Assembly: GCF_018130145.1 (NCBI RefSeq)
Contig: NZ_JAFCMB010000002.1
Span: 248,001-312,000 of the forward strand
Reading direction: 5' to 3'
Length of the DNA stretch: 64,000 nt
From: Bradyrhizobium sp. AUGA SZCCT0176
GTDB lineage: Bacteria > Pseudomonadota > Alphaproteobacteria > Rhizobiales > Xanthobacteraceae
In this document: positions 25,127-34,226 of the stretch, piece after piece
Numbering within the stretch: position 1 is the first letter of the stretch
How the letters are laid out: each line of letters starts with the position of its first letter
Program-made: the position numbers and the translations under genes
Notes under the pieces: generated by a model
The model's database searches: none
The model's input: the letters and a program-made list of their open reading frames with translations, nothing else
What the model was told of the DNA's origin: nothing

Positions 25127-26781
25127 GCGCTGGCCTTGTGCGGCGGTTCGGCGAAGGCCTTTGCGATCTCACGCAACTGGAATTTCTGCACCTTGCCCGC
25201 CGGGGTCTTCGGCAGATCGGCGACGATCTCAATGCGTTCCGGCCAATATTGTTTCGCGACCTTGTGCTCCGCCATCAGGGCCTGCACGGCGGCCAGATCG
25301 AGCGTCTGGCCGGGACGCAGCACCACGAACGCGCAGGCGCGTTCGCCCAGTCTCGGATCCGGATAACCCACGATCGCGGTCGAAAGCACCGCGGGATGCT
25401 TGAACAGCAGGTTCTCGATATCGAAGACCGGCACGTTCTCGCCGCCGCGAATGATGATGTCCTTGATGCGACCGTCGATGCGGATGTAGCCCTCGTCGTC
25501 CATGTAGGCCATGTCGCCGGTGTCGAACCACCCCTCGGCGTCGAACGGCTCCATGTCGGCGCGCTTGTAGTAGCCGAGGCACATCTGCGCGCCGCGCACC
25601 TTGAGCAACCCCTTCTCGCCGACCGGCGCCGGCGATCCGTCCATGCGAAGCACCTTTACGGCAACGCCCTCCAGCGGGCGACCGTCGGTCTTCGACGATT
25701 TTTCGAGCGCGCGTTCCGGCTCGGTCAACGTGCTCGACAGCGATTCCGTCATGCCCCACAGCGAACAGACCTTGAGATCGAGCTCGCGATAGACGCGATC
25801 GATCAATGCCGGCGGAATTGGCGCGCCGGCACACAGGAATTTGCGCAGCCGCGCAGGCTTTGCCGCGCCGCCGGCGACCGCCTCGCACATGTCGGCGAGA
25901 AACGTCGCGGCACCCGCCGAGTAGGTAACGCCTTCATTGGCCATGATGGCGATACCGCGCTTCGGCTCCCACACGTCCTGGAACACGACGGAGGCGCCGA
26001 TCTTGAGGCCGAGCAGCATGCCGGCCGCAAAGCCGGTCATATGGCCGAGCGGCGAACAGACCAGCATCGTGTCGTTGGTATCGAGGCCGAAGCGGCCGGC
26101 CAGCGCGATATTGCAAGCCAGCAGCGTATTGAGGCAATGCATGACGCCTTTGGGCGACCCTGTCGTGCCCGAGGTGAACATCAGCACGGCCATCTGATCG
26201 GCCGGAAGCGCGCCGATCTCTCCGTTCGGGGGCGGCGCGAGACGATCGCTGCCGGAGAGCAACGCCTGGTCGAAGCTGCTGGCCCCCTCGCCGTCGACGA
26301 CGATGATGTGCTGAAGTTTTGGCAGTTTGGGCCGCAGCGACTGCGCCATCGCCTCGTGATCGAAGCCGCGGAACAGTTTTGGCACGATCAAAAGCTTGGT
26401 TTCCGCGAAGTCGAGCATGTAGCTCAGTTCATGTTCGCGGAAGATCGGCATCAGGGGGTTGACGACGGCGCCGACCCGGAAGGCGGCGAGCGCGATCACG
26501 GCAAACTCCCACCAATTGGGAAGCTGAACGGAGACGACATCGCGAGGGCCGACACCGAGGCGCTTCAAGGCGGCCGCCGCGCGCGAAATCAGATCGCCGA
26601 GTTCGGCATAGGTGAAGCGCTTCGCCTCGGGGCGATCGGCGCGGTCGGCCAGAAGGGCGAGCTTTCCCGGCGTGGCCGCGATGGTCGCTTGCAGAAATTC
26701 GTCGAAGCTCTTGTCGATCCAGAAGCCGCCTGCGCGCATCGACCGTGCGTGGGCGACGGGATCAAATCGATTTCCGCTCAT
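25123..26781 (-). CDS. aliA: AMP-dependent acyl-CoA ligase, AliA (cyclohexanecarboxylate-CoA ligase)-like
   Basis: A 552-residue adenylate-forming ligase. The P-loop is MFTSGTTGSPKGVMH, then LWGMTES, the hinge region WFDTGDMAYMDDEGYI with RIKDIIIRGGENV, and the catalytic Lys in PKTPAGKVQKFQLRE. The N-terminal words GFWIDKSFDEFL, VSVQLPNWWEFAVI and PLMPIFREHELSYML are those I know from AliA of Rhodopseudomonas palustris. It activates a carboxylic acid with ATP and CoA and opens operon A. I chose ATG 26781 with GGGAGAG upstream, not the ATG at 26802. The close resemblance is from memory; other short-, medium- or cyclic-chain acids are possible. Confidence 0.78.
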   Translation of the reverse strand: MSGNRFDPVAHARSMRAGGFWIDKSFDEFLQATIAATPGKLALLADRADRPEAKRFTYAELGDLISRAAAALKRLGVGPRDVVSVQLPNWWEFAVIALAAFRVGAVVNPLMPIFREHELSYMLDFAETKLLIVPKLFRGFDHEAMAQSLRPKLPKLQHIIVVDGEGASSFDQALLSGSDRLAPPPNGEIGALPADQMAVLMFTSGTTGSPKGVMHCLNTLLACNIALAGRFGLDTNDTMLVCSPLGHMTGFAAGMLLGLKIGASVVFQDVWEPKRGIAIMANEGVTYSAGAATFLADMCEAVAGGAAKPARLRKFLCAGAPIPPALIDRVYRELDLKVCSLWGMTESLSSTLTEPERALEKSSKTDGRPLEGVAVKVLRMDGSPAPVGEKGLLKVRGAQMCLGYYKRADMEPFDAEGWFDTGDMAYMDDEGYIRIDGRIKDIIIRGGENVPVFDIENLLFKHPAVLSTAIVGYPDPRLGERACAFVVLRPGQTLDLAAVQALMAEHKVAKQYWPERIEIVADLPKTPAGKVQKFQLREIAKAFAEPPHKASA

Positions 26782-26823
26782 GCGTTCTCTCCCTGAAATC
26801 ATATCGCGGCGCTTGACGGCCTA

Positions 26824-26843
26824 TTCGTTCGCTAGTGTACTAG
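26824..26843. promoter_or_regulatory. 7-6-7 operator, copy 1 (operon A promoter)
   Basis: TTCGTTC-GCTAGT-GTACTAG. The right half-site GTACTAG matches the consensus GTACTA perfectly; the left is weak. It lies 43 bases upstream of the ligase start, where it would block the minus-strand promoter. Confidence 0.55.
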
Positions 26844-26958
26844 TTTTCCGATGAACCGCAACTCAAAAATCTACCGGCCCGTTCACCTATCGAAACTGGA
26901 CCGCGTACCGACCGCGGCGGGGGCGAGCGCGCCTTGAGGGAACAAGCACAGGACACAT

Positions 26959-26978
26959 ATGATAAACGTGTGTCCGAA
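26959..26978. promoter_or_regulatory. 7-6-7 operator, copy 2 (27014 gene promoter)
   Basis: On the minus strand this reads TTCGGAC-ACACGT-TTATCAT, matching copies at 32851 and 45736, which also carry TTATCAT or TTATGAT as second half. It also sits in a larger inverted repeat, GGACACA (26951-26957) with TGTGTCC (26969-26975). It is 35 bases before the plus-strand gene at 27014. Confidence 0.5.
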
Positions 26979-27013
26979 TACCGGAACGCGCGACGGGCGA
27001 AGGAGAAGGCAGC

Positions 27014-28033
27014 ATGAAAGCGGCGGTCCTGGAACGGCGCGGAGCCGACGGCGTCAGCTGGCGGGATTTTCCCGATCCGGCCCCTGCCCCCGGCGAGTCC
27101 GTGCTCAAGGTCGCGGCCTCGTCGCTCAATCGCGTCGATCTCTACATGCGCGACAACGGTGCGGGGATCACGCACACCTTGCCGCAGGTGATGGGCGTGG
27201 AGGCCGCGGGCGAGATCGTCGAGGCCGAGCCCGGCAGCGGGTTGAAGCCGGGCATGAAGGCCATTCTGTTTTCCGAGGCGTTTTGCAACAATTGCCGCTA
27301 TTGCCTCGCCGGCGACCAGCCGCTGTGCGAGAACGTGAAGATCATGGGCGAGCATCGCCATGGCGGCTTTGCCGAATATATCGCGATGCCGAGCCGCTGT
27401 TTCTTCCCCTTGCCCGACGACGCCGATCTGGTCGCGGCCGGCGCGCTGATGACGGGTCACCTCACCGCCTGGCGCATGCTGTTCGGCAAGAAGACCTTGC
27501 AGCCCGGCGAGAGCGTCCTGATCGTCGGCATCGGCGGGGGTGTCGCGGTCGCCTGCCTGCAGCTTGCAAAACTGGTGGGCGCGCGGGTCTTCGTCACCTC
27601 GTCCAGCGATGCGAAGATCGAGCGCGCGATCGCGCTGGGCGCCAGCGGCGGCGTCAACTACCAGAAAGACCGGGTGTCGAACGCGATCCTGCAAATGAGC
27701 AATGGCGGCGTCGATATGGTGATCGACAGCGTCGGCGAAGCGAGTTGGGGTGAATCGCTGCGGTCGCTGCGGCGCGGCGGGCGGCTTGTCACCTGCGGCG
27801 CGACGACGGGTTCCAACCCGCCGGCCGATCTGCAACGCGTGTTCATCCGCCAGCTGGAGATTTACGGATCGACCGGCGGCAGCCTCAGTGAATTCCGCCA
27901 ACTGCTCGATGTATTCAATCGCGATCTGGTGAAACCGGTCATCGATGCGACATTTGACATGGCGGACATACGCGCCGCATTCGACCATCTCGCGTCCGGG
28001 GCGCAATTCGGCAAGGTGTCGCTGGTGCCGTGA
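27014..28033 (+). CDS. Zinc-containing MDR-family alcohol/quinone oxidoreductase
   Basis: A 339-residue medium-chain dehydrogenase. The GroES-like half carries a four-Cys structural zinc cluster, C91-xx-C94-xx-C97-x7-C105 (CNNCRYCLAGDQPLC). The Rossmann half has VLIVGIGGGVAVACLQLAKL, and the N-terminus and ASSLNRVDLYMR are quinone-oxidoreductase-like. A classical catalytic-zinc Cys is not seen in the usual place (ASSLNRVD), so it may be zinc-structured but not zinc-catalytic. It stands alone, divergent from operon A, with GAAGGAGAA as ribosome binding site. The substrate is probably an alcohol, aldehyde or enone of the pathway. Confidence 0.85.
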   Translation: MKAAVLERRGADGVSWRDFPDPAPAPGESVLKVAASSLNRVDLYMRDNGAGITHTLPQVMGVEAAGEIVEAEPGSGLKPGMKAILFSEAFCNNCRYCLAGDQPLCENVKIMGEHRHGGFAEYIAMPSRCFFPLPDDADLVAAGALMTGHLTAWRMLFGKKTLQPGESVLIVGIGGGVAVACLQLAKLVGARVFVTSSSDAKIERAIALGASGGVNYQKDRVSNAILQMSNGGVDMVIDSVGEASWGESLRSLRRGGRLVTCGATTGSNPPADLQRVFIRQLEIYGSTGGSLSEFRQLLDVFNRDLVKPVIDATFDMADIRAAFDHLASGAQFGKVSLVP

Positions 28034-28073
28034 CAGGCAGGCCGCAAACAGGCGCGGCCTGACGCAGACAATT

Positions 28074-28110
28074 CGGCGCCGGTGTCGAAACTTGATCGAC
28101 ATCGGCGCCG
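28074..28110. terminator. Long hairpin between convergent genes
   Basis: CGGCGCCGGTGTCG (28074-28087) pairs with CGACATCGGCGCCG (28097-28110): a 14-bp stem with one G-T-type mismatch and a 9-nt loop, placed between two converging genes. There is no T-run; it probably acts as a bidirectional stop or mRNA end stabiliser. Confidence 0.6.
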
Positions 28111-28116
28111 GACCGC

Positions 28117-29334
28117 TCACTTCTTGCAGGCGGGATCGACTGGGGGAATGATGTCCGGGCCCGGCTCGATCTTCTTGATGTGGTAGGTCGGCTTGCCATC
28201 CTTACCCGGCAGGATCTGGCTGATGGCCATCCGCCGCACGGCCTGATGATCGCCCGCGCGCATCTCCACGTCGCCAAGCACCGTATCGGCCTTCAGGCCC
28301 GACAGCGCCGTCCGCACGGCGTTGATGTCGGTCGAATTCGCCTTGTTGAGTGCGGCCGCGATCAGCTGAATGGCGGCGTACTGGTCAGCGCCGGTGTAAG
28401 GCGGCAGTTCACCGTTGTACTTTTCACTGTAGGCCTTCACGAAGTCTTCGGCCTGTGCGCCCGGAAAACCGGCAACGAAGCCGATGTTCTGATAGACGCC
28501 CAGCACCGTGTCGCCCTGAGCGGGCAGCGTTTGCGGGATCACGAAGGAATTTCCCAGCACCATCTTGTACTTCTTGAACAGGCCGAACTGCTGTTGCTGC
28601 TTGGCGAGGTTGATGGCGTCGCTGCCGAAGATCGTCACGAACAGGCCGTCGGCCGGTTCTGCGCCGAGCTCGGAAATCTTGGCGCCGAAGTCCGGCGTTC
28701 CGAACGGGGTGAACAACGTCTTCGCGATCGTTCCACCCTGCGAGGTAATCAAGCCCTTGAACTTGTCGGCGGAGTCGCGCCCTGCCGCGTAATCAACCGC
28801 AATGATGTCCCATTTCTTGACGCCCTGGTCCTTCAGGAATTCCCTGTAGGAACCCATGATCATCGAGTCGTTGGCGTTGACCCGGAAGTAATTCGGCGAG
28901 CAGCCCTTGCCGGTCAGACCATCGGCATTGGCCATCACTTCGACCATCAGGGCTTTCAATGCCGGAAGTTTCGCCTGTAGCGCCGGCGAGACGGACGAGG
29001 TGTCCATTCCGGTAATGAACAACGCGCCATCCTTCTGGACGGCGCGCGTGGCGCCGTCCACGGCGGTATCAGGCGTGCCGGGATAGGTGATGAAGACGGC
29101 TTCAAGCTTCTTGCCGGCGCCGCCGCCGGCGGCATTGATCCGCTCGATCGCCAGATTGACCGCCTTGGTCTGGGTTTCCTTCAGGCCGGCCAATGGCCCG
29201 CTGTCAATCAGCAGCACGCCGATCTTGACGGTATCGTTGGCGGAAGCCGTGGTCGACACCGTCGTTGCCATCGCGATGGCGAGGGCCGCCGAAAGCAGCG
29301 CGCCGAAGCCCGTACTGGTAAGTGCCTTCCTCAT
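28117..29334 (-). CDS. ABC transporter substrate-binding protein of the liv-type operon
   Basis: A 405-residue periplasmic type I binding protein with a clear signal peptide (GALLSAALAIAMATTVSTTASA). It starts its mature part DTVKIGVLLIDSGPLAG and contains the two-lobe core (FITGMDTSSVSPALQAKLPALKA and DIIAVDYAAGRDSADKFKG as separate segments). It ends PPVDPACKK, like the truncated homologue at the left edge. It is the last gene of the liv operon, and GGGAGAGCAAAT precedes the ATG. In this setting the ligand is more likely a cyclic, aromatic or dicarboxylic acid than an amino acid. Confidence 0.88.
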   Translation of the reverse strand: MRKALTSTGFGALLSAALAIAMATTVSTTASANDTVKIGVLLIDSGPLAGLKETQTKAVNLAIERINAAGGGAGKKLEAVFITYPGTPDTAVDGATRAVQKDGALFITGMDTSSVSPALQAKLPALKALMVEVMANADGLTGKGCSPNYFRVNANDSMIMGSYREFLKDQGVKKWDIIAVDYAAGRDSADKFKGLITSQGGTIAKTLFTPFGTPDFGAKISELGAEPADGLFVTIFGSDAINLAKQQQQFGLFKKYKMVLGNSFVIPQTLPAQGDTVLGVYQNIGFVAGFPGAQAEDFVKAYSEKYNGELPPYTGADQYAAIQLIAAALNKANSTDINAVRTALSGLKADTVLGDVEMRAGDHQAVRRMAISQILPGKDGKPTYHIKKIEPGPDIIPPVDPACKK

Positions 29335-29367
29335 ATTTGCTCTCCCTACGCCTGGTTTTAAATTTTC

Positions 29368-30063
29368 TTACAACGCCATCAGTGCCTGGTTCTCAGGCGC
29401 ACCGATCGCCGGTGTCGGTCCTAAGCCGACGACTTCTCCCTTGGCCAGAATGATGAAGCGATCGGTCGCACGCTTGACCAGATTCAAATGCTGCTCGACC
29501 ACCAGCACGCCGGTTCCGGCCTGGCGGATGGTATTGAGCGCGCCGACCAGCCCGTCGATCAGCACCGGCGAAAGGCCCTCCGACGGCTCGTCGAGCAAGA
29601 CGAGACTCGGATTGGCCATCAGCGCCCTGCCGATCGCCAGCATCTGCTGCTGGCCGCCGCTCAACATGGTGCCGGGCCGGTTCGCGCGCTCTTCGAGCAC
29701 CGGGAACAGTTCGTAGACGGCTTTGAGATCCCAATACCCCGCCCTGCCCGTCGCCTTGCTGAGCAGCAGGTTCTCCTTGACGGTCAGATTGGGCAGGATG
29801 CGACGGCCCTGCGGCGCAATCGAAATGCCGAGTTTCGCCGCCATATAGCCGGGCAGATGATCGACCCTGCTGTCATGCACCCAGATTGCGCCGGAGATGA
29901 TGTTGGTCTCGCGAAAAACCGAGAGCAGCAGCGTGGACTTGCCCGCCCCGTTGCGGCCCACCACGGCCACCGATTCCCCTTCATTGACCGTGAGGTCGAT
30001 CCCATGCAGCACCGTCGAGGCGCCATAGCCGGCAACCAGCTTCTCGATGCGGAGCGCGCTCAT
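29368..30063 (-). CDS. livF: Branched-chain-type ABC transporter ATP-binding protein LivF
   Basis: A 231-residue ABC ATPase. Walker A is GRNGAGKSTL, the signature is LSGGQQQMLAIGRAL, Walker B is LVLLDEPSEGLSP and the switch His is in VVEQH. Length and the SEGLSP word are typical of LivF. I start at ATG 30063, which overlaps the livG stop (ATGA); the frame extends upstream without family similarity. It pairs with LivG to energise LivHM. Confidence 0.92.
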   Translation of the reverse strand: MSALRIEKLVAGYGASTVLHGIDLTVNEGESVAVVGRNGAGKSTLLLSVFRETNIISGAIWVHDSRVDHLPGYMAAKLGISIAPQGRRILPNLTVKENLLLSKATGRAGYWDLKAVYELFPVLEERANRPGTMLSGGQQQMLAIGRALMANPSLVLLDEPSEGLSPVLIDGLVGALNTIRQAGTGVLVVEQHLNLVKRATDRFIILAKGEVVGLGPTPAIGAPENQALMAL

Positions 30064-30758
30064 GCCGCGGTTCCGAGATAGGCGGCGACGACGCGATGGT
30101 CGGCGCGAATTTGCTGGGGCGTGCCGGTGGCGAGGTGGCGGCCGAGGTCGAGCACGGTGACCTTGCCGCAGCACGCGAATACCGCGTCGACATCATGCTC
30201 CACCACGACCGCCGCAATCTTCCGCTCGCGCACGAGATCGCGCAGATGCTCGAACAGGTGCAGGGTCTCCGCCGCCGAAAGGCCGGCGCCCGGTTCGTCC
30301 AGCAACAGCAAATGCGGGCGGCCGATCAAGGCCAGGGCGACGTCCACCCTGCGCTGCACGCCGTAGGCGATGCGGCCGGCTTTCTGGTGCAGATAGCCGG
30401 CGAGATCCATCACCTCGATCACGTCGTCGAGCCTGTTATCGCCAAGATGCTGCGCAACCAAATGGAGCTGTTCGTGAACGGTCAGATCCTGGAACACGCT
30501 GGTGCGCTGGAACGAGCGCGCCATGCCCTGCCGGCGCCGCCAGGCCACCGAGCGCCGCGTGATATCCTCGTTGCGATAGTGGACGGTTCCCGCGACCGGA
30601 CGGCGGCGGCCGCAAACCGCGTCGAGCAGCGTGGATTTACCGGCGCCGTTGGGACCGATCACACCGTGAAGAATGCCGTCGCCAAGGACTTCCAGATCGA
30701 CGTCCGACAGGGCCCGGACCGATCCATAGCTCACGGAAAGATTCTCGATCTTGAGCAT
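30060..30758 (-). CDS. livG: Branched-chain-type ABC transporter ATP-binding protein LivG
   Basis: A 232-residue ABC ATPase. Walker A is GPNGAGKSTL, Walker B is LLLLDEPGAGLS, and the switch His lies in VVEHD. The signature helix reads IAYGVQRRVDVALAL, a divergent form of the LSYGQQR usual in LivG, which may affect partner contacts but is seen in this subgroup. ATG 30758 is one base after the livM stop. It acts with LivF. Confidence 0.9.
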   Translation of the reverse strand: MLKIENLSVSYGSVRALSDVDLEVLGDGILHGVIGPNGAGKSTLLDAVCGRRRPVAGTVHYRNEDITRRSVAWRRRQGMARSFQRTSVFQDLTVHEQLHLVAQHLGDNRLDDVIEVMDLAGYLHQKAGRIAYGVQRRVDVALALIGRPHLLLLDEPGAGLSAAETLHLFEHLRDLVRERKIAAVVVEHDVDAVFACCGKVTVLDLGRHLATGTPQQIRADHRVVAAYLGTAA

Positions 30759-30759
30759 G

Positions 30760-31809
30760 TCAGGACGTCTCCCGTCGTCCGCCGAAACCGAGCTTCCGCA
30801 GCCATGCCATGCTCGACAATCCGCCGACGACACCGCGCGGGAAAACCACGATGAACACGACGATGGCGATGCCGGTCAAAAGCTGCGTCAGCCCGCGCGC
30901 GCCGAATTCATCCTGCGCAAAGGAAAAGATCACGCCGCCCAGCAGCGGTCCCACGGAGCCGGCGATGCCGCCCATCAGGGCCGCGACCAGCGAATTGGTG
31001 CTGACCGAAATTCCGAGGCTCTCCGGCGAGACGAAGCCGGCGTTGAGCACGTGCAGCAGGCCGGCAACGGCGGCGACGATGTTGACGAGCACATAGGCGA
31101 TCAGGCGCGGCAGATAGGTGTCGAATCCCGAGAACCGCATGCGTTCCTCGTTCTCCCGCACCGCGCGCAGGATGGCACCGAGGCGGGAGCGGCCGACGGC
31201 CCACAGCGCCAAGCCGGAAAGCCATGCGGCGACCCACATCACCACCCAGAACCGCGCCGGGCTGGCAAAGTCCGCGGCCTCCATGCCGAATACCGTCCCC
31301 TTGAAGCTGACGACGAGCCCGTCGGCGCCTCCGGTATAGTCGCGCAATGCTTCCAGCATGACGGCGTGGCTGATCATCTCGCCGGCGGCAAGCGTCAGCA
31401 TCATGAAGGCGAGCGGATTGGTGCGCACAATGAGCGCGCCAAGAACGGTGGCGTAGACGACAATGATGAGAAAGGCGGCGCACAACGCCCACACCGGGGT
31501 CAGATTCCAGTCGTTCATGGCGATGGCGAACAGCAAACCGGAGCCGCCATAGATGCTCGCCGCGCCCAGCGCCACCAGTCCGGCCTGGTTCATCAGGAAC
31601 GCGACGCTGAGGGCGAGCATGCCGAGCAGCAAGCCTTCATTGGCCAACCGGAGCACGAAATCGCCGGCGAAGCGGGTTGGCGCCACCGCACCCACCACGA
31701 ACACGATCGCAACCGCGACAAGGGTCAGCGGCACGCGCAGGGACGATCCGCCCATCGCGCCAAGCGGGGCAACGCGCTCGCTTGCCGCGGTCGTTGTCCG
31801 GTTACTCAA
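30760..31809 (-). CDS. livM: Branched-chain-type ABC transporter permease LivM
   Basis: A 349-residue inner-membrane permease with about ten hydrophobic segments. It carries the LivM-type cytoplasmic loop SRLGAILRAVRENEERMRFSG, which contacts the ATPase, and ends in a short basic tail (GFGGRRETS). It overlaps livH by four bases. With LivH it forms the translocation path for the ligand delivered by the binding protein at 28117. Confidence 0.92.
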   Translation of the reverse strand: MSNRTTTAASERVAPLGAMGGSSLRVPLTLVAVAIVFVVGAVAPTRFAGDFVLRLANEGLLLGMLALSVAFLMNQAGLVALGAASIYGGSGLLFAIAMNDWNLTPVWALCAAFLIIVVYATVLGALIVRTNPLAFMMLTLAAGEMISHAVMLEALRDYTGGADGLVVSFKGTVFGMEAADFASPARFWVVMWVAAWLSGLALWAVGRSRLGAILRAVRENEERMRFSGFDTYLPRLIAYVLVNIVAAVAGLLHVLNAGFVSPESLGISVSTNSLVAALMGGIAGSVGPLLGGVIFSFAQDEFGARGLTQLLTGIAIVVFIVVFPRGVVGGLSSMAWLRKLGFGGRRETS

Positions 31810-32663
31810 TTGAGCACCCTGCCGCGCCCGATGCCGCGGGGAGCGACCAGCAGCACGATCATCAGCAAGATGTAGGGAACCAGGGCAGCGATATTCGGCA
31901 GGAAAACCGATCCCGCGACCTGCATGAACCCGAACAGCAACGCTGCGACGATCGCGCCACCAATGCTTCCGGTGCCGCCGATCACCACGATGATGAGGCA
32001 GTTGACGATCATCGTCACGTCCATTCCCGGGTCAATCGACAGATAGGGACCTGCCAGCACGCCGGCGACACCGGCGAACGCGGTGCTGAGGCTGGTCACC
32101 AGCAAGCTGAGCCGGTCGGCATTGATGCCCATCATGCGCGCAACGGACGGATCCTGACTCACCGCGCGGACATAGAGCCCCGAGGAAGTGTATCTGAGCC
32201 ACAGGGCAAGAAGCGCGCACGACCCCAGCCCCATGATAATCAGGAAAATGCGGTAGACCGGATAGGACAGGTTCAGCACCGTGACCGAACCGGACAGGAT
32301 TTGCGGCGCATCGACGCTGCGCGCAACGCCGCCATAAAAGAAGATGATGATCTGCCCGAGGATGATGCCGAGCCCGAGCGTGACCAGCGCGACCTCGATA
32401 TGCGACCTGCCCTGCAGGGGCCGCAGCGCCAGATACTCAAAGGCTATTCCGAGCAGCGCGAGCAGGATCGGCACCACGATCAATGCCAGCCAGAATCCAC
32501 CCACCAGCGAGACCGTGTAGCCGAGATAGGCGCCGAGCATGTAAATCGCGCCGTGACCGAAATTGATGACGTCGCGCAGCCCGTAGATCAGCGCAAGGCC
32601 GCTGGCGAGCATGATCAACAGCGAGGCAAGCGCCAGCGAATTGGCGATCAGCAGCGCGATCAC
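31806..32663 (-). CDS. livH: Branched-chain-type ABC transporter permease LivH
   Basis: A 285-residue inner-membrane permease. It has the LivH start (ALIYGLRDVINFGHGAIYML), several further helices, and the coupling loop YVRAVSQDPSVARMMGI followed by GGTGSIGGAIVAALLFG. It is the first gene of a five-gene operon livHMGF plus binding protein. The promoter should lie in 32664-32880, where a 7-6-7 operator copy stands. Confidence 0.92.
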   Translation of the reverse strand: MIALLIANSLALASLLIMLASGLALIYGLRDVINFGHGAIYMLGAYLGYTVSLVGGFWLALIVVPILLALLGIAFEYLALRPLQGRSHIEVALVTLGLGIILGQIIIFFYGGVARSVDAPQILSGSVTVLNLSYPVYRIFLIIMGLGSCALLALWLRYTSSGLYVRAVSQDPSVARMMGINADRLSLLVTSLSTAFAGVAGVLAGPYLSIDPGMDVTMIVNCLIIVVIGGTGSIGGAIVAALLFGFMQVAGSVFLPNIAALVPYILLMIVLLVAPRGIGRGRVLN

Positions 32664-32850
32664 GCCGGCGCCCTCTCGTCATGCGTCCGCGGACGAAACG
32701 CGTCCGTCCGATACGCCGTCAACTTGCGCACCCGCTTCCGCAAAGGACCCTCCCCGCCACGTTAGGCGTGCGCCAACGATCCGATCGCGGGCGTGACGCC
32801 GAACTGCTTCTTTTCCCGCCGTGCCGGCGGACCGGGTCTATGCCCGCTAT

Positions 32851-32870
32851 TTAGTACACGTGTTTATCAT
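32851..32870. promoter_or_regulatory. 7-6-7 operator, copy 3 (liv operon promoter)
   Basis: TTAGTAC-ACGTGT-TTATCAT. The left half is perfect; the right half resembles copies 2 and 9. It is about 190 bases upstream of livH, in a 359-base gap (32664-33022) that otherwise holds no gene. Confidence 0.6.
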
Positions 32871-32962
32871 ATACTTCTATGCCCCGCAAACGCAAAACGC
32901 CAACCAACCTGCGCTGCTCTGCCACACGTATGCCGTCACACGCCGGGAGTTTGCTCGATGAA

Positions 32963-32982
32963 CTAGTACACAAGCGCAACGA
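32963..32982. promoter_or_regulatory. 7-6-7 operator, copy 4 (half-site)
   Basis: CTAGTAC-ACAAGC-GCAACGA. Only the left half-site matches. It is 93 bases beyond copy 3, still upstream of the liv operon and just past the end of the kinase gene. It may be an auxiliary site. Confidence 0.4.
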
Positions 32983-33022
32983 CGCGGCGGATTTCGGCGC
33001 ACAAACTGCAAGCCAACGAAGA

Positions 33023-34195
33023 TCAACTGTCGAGCGCGTCCAGATCGGCCATCGCCGTCGTCATCCGCCCGATCATCGTCAGCGTGGTGGCCTCGGGCTG
33101 CATGTTCGGCAACAGCGGCGAGTGACATAGCGTGATCGTCCACATTGCGAGCGCGTGCACGATCTGCTGCCGATAGCGCCGGAAGCTGAGGTCGAAGTCC
33201 GGCTTGACGCCGGTCTTCTCCGCGAACCGCTCGATATAGCGGGCCAGCAGTTCGCGCTCCCAGCTCCGGCGATCATCCGGCGTCAGCGACGCCGTCACGG
33301 CGTAGGCGAAGTCGCGTGACCAATGGCCGCGCGACAGACATTGCCAGTCGCACAACCCCATTTGGCCCGAACCTGTCCGGTACCAGTTGCCGATGTGCAC
33401 GTCGGAGTGAATGAGGCCCTGCGGCTCGCTGTCATGCAGCGCAAGTGCGCGCATTGTTGCGGGCCAGACATCGTCGCGGCGCGCCATGACCGCAGCTGGA
33501 ATGACGTGAGCGGCGGCGTCAAACGCTTTCCTCGTGTAATACTCGGTGCCCATTTTCGCCGCACCGATGGTGAACCATCGGGGATAGCTGGCGAGCCAGC
33601 GGTAGCGTTCGGCCAGCGTCGGATCGCCGTAGAAGCGGCCGTGCAACGACGCCAAGAGATCGATCATGTCGTCGGCCATGGCGCGGGTGACGTATGTCTT
33701 GTGATTGCAGAACGTCGCTGACTTGGTTGCGACCAAATCTTCCAGCAGATGGATCGCCGCAAACGTTCGCCGATCATAGGCGGAATGATAGCACAGCGGG
33801 GCTTCGATCTCGAGCTGGGCGCGGATCTGCGTAAAGAAACTGCCCTCCACGCGCGCCGTGCCGTTGAAGCCGCCGATCATGCGGGTGACGATACTCGGCA
33901 GCGACTTGGTGAAGATCGAGACCGGCAAGCCGGCGCGGCGACCTTCCTCGTTGTAGGACACTCTTAACTGATGCCGCTCGTGGGTGCCTGCACTCGCAGG
34001 CTTGATTTCAACGTCTGTGACAATGGCTCCCGGGACCTTGCCGCAGAGGACCGCCGTCAGCCATTCAGGCGTAACAGCGTAAGGTGTGCAGGGCACATCG
34101 TCGAACCGGCGCGCCATTGGCCGCGCCAGGCGCTCGTAAGCGACACGTCCACTGATTTTCAGCGCGGCCAAGGCCGTATCTGTTGATTGTCCCAT
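33023..34195 (-). CDS. APH/ecdysteroid-kinase-like phosphotransferase
   Basis: A 390-residue kinase-fold protein. The catalytic loop is LIHSDVHIGNWY (HxDxxxxN) and CDWQCLSRGHW carries the metal-binding Asp. It is longer than and different from the kinase at 21243, closer to the EcKL/DUF1679-type small-molecule kinases often found in steroid and xenobiotic catabolic clusters. It forms an operon with the CoA transferase (31-base gap) and the hydratase upstream. The phosphorylated substrate is unknown; a hydroxy or carboxy metabolite of the pathway is plausible. Confidence 0.75.
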   Translation of the reverse strand: MGQSTDTALAALKISGRVAYERLARPMARRFDDVPCTPYAVTPEWLTAVLCGKVPGAIVTDVEIKPASAGTHERHQLRVSYNEEGRRAGLPVSIFTKSLPSIVTRMIGGFNGTARVEGSFFTQIRAQLEIEAPLCYHSAYDRRTFAAIHLLEDLVATKSATFCNHKTYVTRAMADDMIDLLASLHGRFYGDPTLAERYRWLASYPRWFTIGAAKMGTEYYTRKAFDAAAHVIPAAVMARRDDVWPATMRALALHDSEPQGLIHSDVHIGNWYRTGSGQMGLCDWQCLSRGHWSRDFAYAVTASLTPDDRRSWERELLARYIERFAEKTGVKPDFDLSFRRYRQQIVHALAMWTITLCHSPLLPNMQPEATTLTMIGRMTTAMADLDALDS

Positions 34196-34226
34196 CTTCT
34201 CAATTTCCCCTTAAGCGGCGCAAACC

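Noticed and set aside
25138..26796. 552-codon plus-strand frame antisense to the AliA-like ligase
   Set aside because: It mirrors the ligase gene almost exactly, is rich in Arg, His and Gln and has no motif. It is a GC-rich shadow frame.
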